NCBI GenBank assembly: GCA_023150215.1
Contig: JAKLLJ010000114.1
Location: 1 to 9,178 of the forward strand
Length of the DNA stretch: 9,178 nt
Direction: 5' to 3'
DNA from: Thauera sp.
GTDB taxonomy: Bacteria; Pseudomonadota; Gammaproteobacteria; Burkholderiales; Rhodocyclaceae
Part shown: in pieces, positions 5,961-9,178 of the stretch
Layout of the letters: each line of letters starts with the position of its first letter
How positions within the stretch are numbered: the stretch's first letter is position 1
Position numbers and translations under genes: made by a program
The notes under the pieces: model-generated
Seen by the model: only the letters and a program-made list of their open reading frames with translations
Told to the model about the DNA's origin: nothing
Database searches by the model: none

Positions 5961-6431
5961 TTGTTCGACATCCTCGTATACCTCTTCGAAAGCTACATCC
6001 ACGCCGACGCCTGCCCCGAGGCCGAGCAGCTCAGCCGCAAGCTGTCGGCGGTCGGCTTCGAGCAGGACGACATCTCCGAAGCGCTGGAATGGCTCACCGG
6101 CCTGCGTCGCGTCGCACGCGACATCCATCCGGGTATCGCACCGCGCGATGGTTCGGTGCGCATCTACACCGAGGAGGAGCAGGCCCAGCTCGACGGCCGC
6201 TGCCGTGGCTTCCTGAGCCTGCTCGAAAGCGCCGGCGTGCTCGGCACCGCACATCGCGAGCTGATCATCGAGCGCGCGATGGCGCTGGCCGACTTCAACA
6301 TCAGCCTCAACCGCCTCAAGGTCATCGTGCTGATGGTGCTGTGGCAGCAGGAGGAGCCGATCGACACCCTGATGGTCGACGAACTCCTCGCCGAGGAAGA
6401 CGACTGGGCCTACGAGCCCACCATTCATTGA
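5961..6431 (+). CDS. smg: Smg family protein (DUF494)
   Basis: Smg is a small, conserved cytoplasmic protein of unknown function, usually encoded next to dprA. The TTG at 5961 is chosen as start because it gives MFDILVYLFESYIH, the standard Smg N-terminus (E. coli Smg begins MFDVLMYLFETYIH). It also gives 156 residues against 157 in E. coli. The open frame runs upstream to an ATG at 5859, but that part is low-complexity Pro/Arg/Ser and not family-like. Conserved blocks seen are DDISEALEWLTGL (about 36-48), VRIYTEEEQAQLD (about 66-78), CRGFLSLLE (about 81-89) and LKVIVLMVLW near 119-128. The C-terminus is acidic (LLAEEDDWAYEP). No strong ribosome binding site precedes the TTG, consistent with low expression. 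It lies 115 nt after dprA and is probably in the same transcript, which likely ends at the hairpin at 6440-6470. Confidence 0.93.
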   Translation: MFDILVYLFESYIHADACPEAEQLSRKLSAVGFEQDDISEALEWLTGLRRVARDIHPGIAPRDGSVRIYTEEEQAQLDGRCRGFLSLLESAGVLGTAHRELIIERAMALADFNISLNRLKVIVLMVLWQQEEPIDTLMVDELLAEEDDWAYEPTIH

Positions 6432-6439
6432 GCGCACGA

Positions 6440-6470
6440 GCGGCCCGGCTTGCCTGCAACGGCGGGCCGT
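6440..6470 (+). terminator. Probable terminator after smg
   Basis: CGGCCCG (6441-6447) pairs perfectly with CGGGCCG (6463-6469), with an extra G-T pair outside and a nested TTGC/GCAA in the loop. It begins 9 nt after the smg stop, and a short T-containing tail (TCCTTATC) follows. The T-run is weak, so termination may be partial. It would separate the LysM-dprA-smg unit from topB. Confidence 0.5.
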
Positions 6471-6534
6471 CCTTATCATCCGCCGCTTCCGAATCCACGC
6501 GCCCTGGCGGCGCGACCCTCGTTAACAGTCGAGC

Positions 6535-9111
6535 ATGAGCAAGCAACTGATCATCGCGGAAAAGCCTTCCGTCGCGCAGGACATCGCCCGTGCGCTGGGC
6601 GGCTTCACCAAGGAGAAGGACTACTTCGAGTCCGACGATTATGTATTGTCGTCGGCCGTCGGCCACCTTCTCGAGCTCGTCGTGCCCGAGGAATTCGAGG
6701 TCAAGCGCGGCAAATGGACTTTCGCCCACCTGCCGGTGATCCCGCCCCACTTCGCGGTCAAGCCGATCGAGAAGACCGAGGACCGCCTCAAGCTGCTCAC
6801 CCGGCTGATCAAGCGCAAGGACGTCACCGGCCTCATCAACGCCTGCGACGCGGGCCGCGAGGGCGAGCTGATCTTCAACTTCATCGCCCAGCATGCCGGC
6901 ACCAAGAAGCCGATGCAGCGCCTGTGGCTGCAGTCGATGACCGCGCAGGCGATCCGCGACGGCTTCGCCCACCTGCGCGCCGCGCAGGAGGTCGAGGGCC
7001 TGCGCAACGCCGCGATCTGCCGCGCCGAGTCCGACTGGCTGATCGGCATCAACGGCACACGCGCGATGACCGCGTTCAACTCCAAGACCGGCGGCTTCCA
7101 CCTCACCACCGTGGGCCGCGTGCAGACGCCCACGCTGGCGATGGTGGTGGAGCGCGAGGACCGCATCCGCAAGTTCAAGTCGCGCGACTACTGGGAACTG
7201 GAGGCGCGCTTCGGCTGTGCCGCCGGCGAATACCCGGGGCGCTGGTTCGACGAGAAGTTCAAGCGCCCCGAGGGCGACGAGCACGCCACCGCCTTCCGCC
7301 TGTGGGACAAGGCCCGGGCCGAGGCCATCCGCGCCAAGTGTGCGGGCAAGGCGGGCGTGGTCACCGAGGAGGCCAAGCCTTCCACGCAACTGTCGCCGCT
7401 GCTTTTCGACCTCACCAGCCTGCAGCGCGAGGCCAACGGCCGCTTCGGCTTCTCGGCCCGCGTCACCCTGCAACTGGCGCAGGCGCTGTACGAGAAGCAC
7501 AAGGTGCTGACCTACCCGCGTACCGACGCGCGCGCCCTGCCTGAGGACTACCTCGCCACCGTGGGCGAGGTCATGCGCACGCTGCCCGACCAGTACGCGC
7601 CCTTCGCCAACGAGATCACCAAGCAGGGTTGGGTGAAGCCCAACAAGCGCATCTTCAACAACGCCAAGATCTCCGACCACTTCGCCATCATCCCCACCGG
7701 GGCGCTGCCGAAGAGCCTGTCGGACGCAGAGCACAAGATCTACGACCTGGTCACCAAGCGCTTCCTCGCGGTGTTCTATCCGGCGGCCGAGTACCAGATC
7801 ACCACCCGCATCACCCGCGTCGAGGGCGAGGCCTTCAAGACCGAGGGCAAGGTGCTGGTCAATCCGGGCTGGCTGGCGGTGTATGGCAAGGAAGCCGCCA
7901 ACGACGAAAAGGACACCAAGGAAGGCGGCAGCCCGCAGCTGGTGGCGGTGAAGCAGGGCGAGACGGTGTCCACCGAGGACATCGTGGTCAAGTCGCTGCA
8001 GACCAAGCCGCCGGCGCGCTTCAACGAAGCCACCCTGCTGTCGGCGATGGAAGGTGCCGGCAAGATGGTCGACGACGAGGAACTGCGCGCGGCGATGGCC
8101 GAGCGCGGCCTCGGCACGCCGGCCACGCGCGCGCAGATCATCGAAGGCCTGATCAGCGAGCAGTACATCCACCGTGACGGCCGCGAGCTGATCCCCAGCG
8201 CCAAGGCCTTCTCGCTGATCACCCTGCTGAAGGGCCTGGACGTGACCGCGCTGACCTCGCCCGAACTCACTGGCGGCTGGGAGTACAAGCTCGCGCAGAT
8301 GGAGCACGGCAAGCTCAGCCGCGAAGCCTTCATGAACGAAATCGCCGAGATGACGCGCGAGGTGGTCGAGCGCGCCAAGCGCTACGAGTCCGACACCGTG
8401 CCCGGCGAATTCGTCACCCTGCAGACGCCGTGCCCGAAGTGCGGCGGGGTGGTGAAGGAGAACTACAAGAAGTTTGCCTGCCAAGCCTGCGACTGGAGCA
8501 CCTGGAAGATCGTCGCCGGCCGCCAGTTCGAGTACGACGAGATCGAGACCCTGCTGCGCACCGGCAAGGTCGGCCCGCTGCTCGGCTTCCGCAACAAGAT
8601 GGGGCGCTTGTTCAACGCCGACATCGTGTTGAACGAGGACAAGCAGCCGACCTTCGACTTCGGCCAGCCCAAGGAAGGCGAGGAAGCCGAGGCGGTGGAC
8701 TTCTCCGCCCAGGAGGCGGTCGGCGCCTGCCCGAAATGCGCCAGCCGCGTGTTCGAGCACGGCATGGCCTATGTGTGCGAGAAATCCGTCGGCCCGGGCA
8801 AGAGCTGCGATTTCCGCTCCGGCAAGATCATCCTGCAGCAGCCGATCGAGCGCGAGCAGATGGCGAAGCTGCTGACCGAAGGCAAGACCGAACTGCTCAA
8901 GGGCTTCGTGTCCGCGCGTACCCGGCGCAAGTTCTCGGCCTTCCTGGTGCGCGGCAAGGATGGGAAGGTAGGGTTCGAGTTCGAGGCCAAGGCACCGAAA
9001 GCACCGAAGGCGGGTGCGAAGGCCGCCGCCAGCCAGGGCGAAGAAGCCGCGGGCGAGGGCGCCGAACCCGCCGCGCCGCGCAAGCGCGCGCCCGCACGCA
9101 AGGCGAGCTGA
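6535..9111 (+). CDS. topB: DNA topoisomerase III (type IA)
   Basis: TopB cuts one DNA strand through a tyrosine and passes another strand, mainly to decatenate replicating or recombining DNA. The 858 residues begin MSKQLIIAEKPSVAQDIARAL, the toprim opening with Glu9. The acidic metal motif is DAGREGE (Asp105, Glu109, Glu111), a form common in topoisomerase III. The active-site Tyr327 lies in LTYPRTDA. Near 527-546 the conserved AERGLGTPATRAQIIEGLI is present. The C-terminus has two four-cysteine modules, Cys633/636/649/652 and Cys732/735/748/758. Each is followed by a topoisomerase-III C-terminal repeat (FEYDEIETLLRTGKVGPLLGF and EQMAKLLTEGKTELLKGF). A basic Ala/Lys-rich tail from about 823 ends KRAPARKAS. 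E. coli TopB is about 650 residues, so this is the longer zinc-finger type. A start at 6535 fits the family, but the ribosome binding site is weak. The 103-nt gap before it holds the smg terminator and a small hairpin (6498-6514). Confidence 0.97.
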   Translation: MSKQLIIAEKPSVAQDIARALGGFTKEKDYFESDDYVLSSAVGHLLELVVPEEFEVKRGKWTFAHLPVIPPHFAVKPIEKTEDRLKLLTRLIKRKDVTGLINACDAGREGELIFNFIAQHAGTKKPMQRLWLQSMTAQAIRDGFAHLRAAQEVEGLRNAAICRAESDWLIGINGTRAMTAFNSKTGGFHLTTVGRVQTPTLAMVVEREDRIRKFKSRDYWELEARFGCAAGEYPGRWFDEKFKRPEGDEHATAFRLWDKARAEAIRAKCAGKAGVVTEEAKPSTQLSPLLFDLTSLQREANGRFGFSARVTLQLAQALYEKHKVLTYPRTDARALPEDYLATVGEVMRTLPDQYAPFANEITKQGWVKPNKRIFNNAKISDHFAIIPTGALPKSLSDAEHKIYDLVTKRFLAVFYPAAEYQITTRITRVEGEAFKTEGKVLVNPGWLAVYGKEAANDEKDTKEGGSPQLVAVKQGETVSTEDIVVKSLQTKPPARFNEATLLSAMEGAGKMVDDEELRAAMAERGLGTPATRAQIIEGLISEQYIHRDGRELIPSAKAFSLITLLKGLDVTALTSPELTGGWEYKLAQMEHGKLSREAFMNEIAEMTREVVERAKRYESDTVPGEFVTLQTPCPKCGGVVKENYKKFACQACDWSTWKIVAGRQFEYDEIETLLRTGKVGPLLGFRNKMGRLFNADIVLNEDKQPTFDFGQPKEGEEAEAVDFSAQEAVGACPKCASRVFEHGMAYVCEKSVGPGKSCDFRSGKIILQQPIEREQMAKLLTEGKTELLKGFVSARTRRKFSAFLVRGKDGKVGFEFEAKAPKAPKAGAKAAASQGEEAAGEGAEPAAPRKRAPARKAS

Positions 9112-9126
9112 GGCGTTCCGCCGGAG

Positions 9127-9178
9127 CACCGCGATCGCGGTGTCGAAAGCCGTGTTCGCGGCTTCCGCCGCTCCTACA
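9127..9178 (-). repeat. REP/BIME-like palindromic element, truncated by the window end
   Basis: Read on the minus strand from the window end, GTAG is followed by GAGCGGC-GGAA-GCCGC, a 5-bp stem (9158-9162 with 9167-9171) behind a GTAG tetranucleotide. This is the signature of bacterial REP elements. Next to it lies a perfect 16-bp palindrome, CACCGCGATCGCGGTG (9127-9142), which with its GGAGC flank looks like a second unit in opposite orientation. An alternative stem AAGCCG/CGGCTT (9147-9152 with 9159-9164) competes with the first. It starts 15 nt after the topB stop and may also act in transcript termination or 3' stabilisation. Confidence 0.6.

Noticed and set aside
6498..6514. CGCGCC/GGCGCG hairpin in the topB leader
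   Set aside because: Six GC pairs with a five-base loop are easily produced by chance at this base composition; no riboswitch or attenuator features accompany it.
6322..9129. 935-codon open frame on the minus strand opposite topB and smg
   Set aside because: It is antisense to an unmistakable topB with all catalytic motifs. Its translation is Leu/Arg/Gly/His/Ala-rich with no family motif, as expected for a mirror frame of high-GC codons.

Overview
This is a GC-rich window with compact, mostly co-oriented gene blocks. Gene content and gene order (def-fmt-htpX on one strand; a LysM protein, dprA, smg and topB on the other) fit a betaproteobacterium, most likely Rhodocyclales of the Thauera/Azoarcus/Aromatoleum type. 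That taxonomic call rests on recalled protein similarity and synteny, not on a search.

Layout. (1) Bases 2-985, plus strand: the 3' part of a gene whose start lies before the window. It encodes the C-terminal half of a TIR domain, an Ala/Pro-rich linker and a degenerate receiver (CheY-like) domain. This is the only accessory-looking gene here. (2) Bases 1000-3422, minus strand: def -> fmt -> htpX. Peptide deformylase and methionyl-tRNA formyltransferase form a tightly coupled pair (stop and start overlap as TGATG). HtpX, a membrane zinc protease, follows after a 117-nt gap that holds a hairpin, a heat-shock (sigma32)-like promoter and a strong ribosome binding site. (3) Bases 3423-3616: a locally AT-richer divergent intergenic region with a tandem 10-bp repeat, a 16-bp inverted repeat and a TATATT box. 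(4) Bases 3617-6431, plus strand: a secreted LysM protein, dprA and smg, probably one transcription unit, closed by a GC-rich hairpin at 6440-6470. (5) Bases 6535-9111: topB, a long DNA topoisomerase III with two C-terminal zinc-finger modules. (6) Bases 9127-9178: a REP/BIME-like palindromic element cut by the window end.

How they fit together. def and fmt are the two halves of the N-formyl-methionine cycle: Fmt formylates the initiator Met-tRNA and Def removes the formyl group from the new protein. HtpX adds membrane-protein quality control. DprA loads RecA on incoming single-stranded DNA during transformation, Smg is a small conserved partner of unknown role, and TopB decatenates DNA. These are core housekeeping genes. 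The TIR-receiver gene, which meets htpX tail to tail with 14 nt between, is the most promising unusual item: a putative NAD+-cleaving effector joined to a phosphorylation-impaired signalling domain.

I see no tRNA, rRNA, CRISPR array, insertion sequence or integrase. Very long antisense open frames (for example 935 codons opposite topB) are by-products of high-GC codon use.
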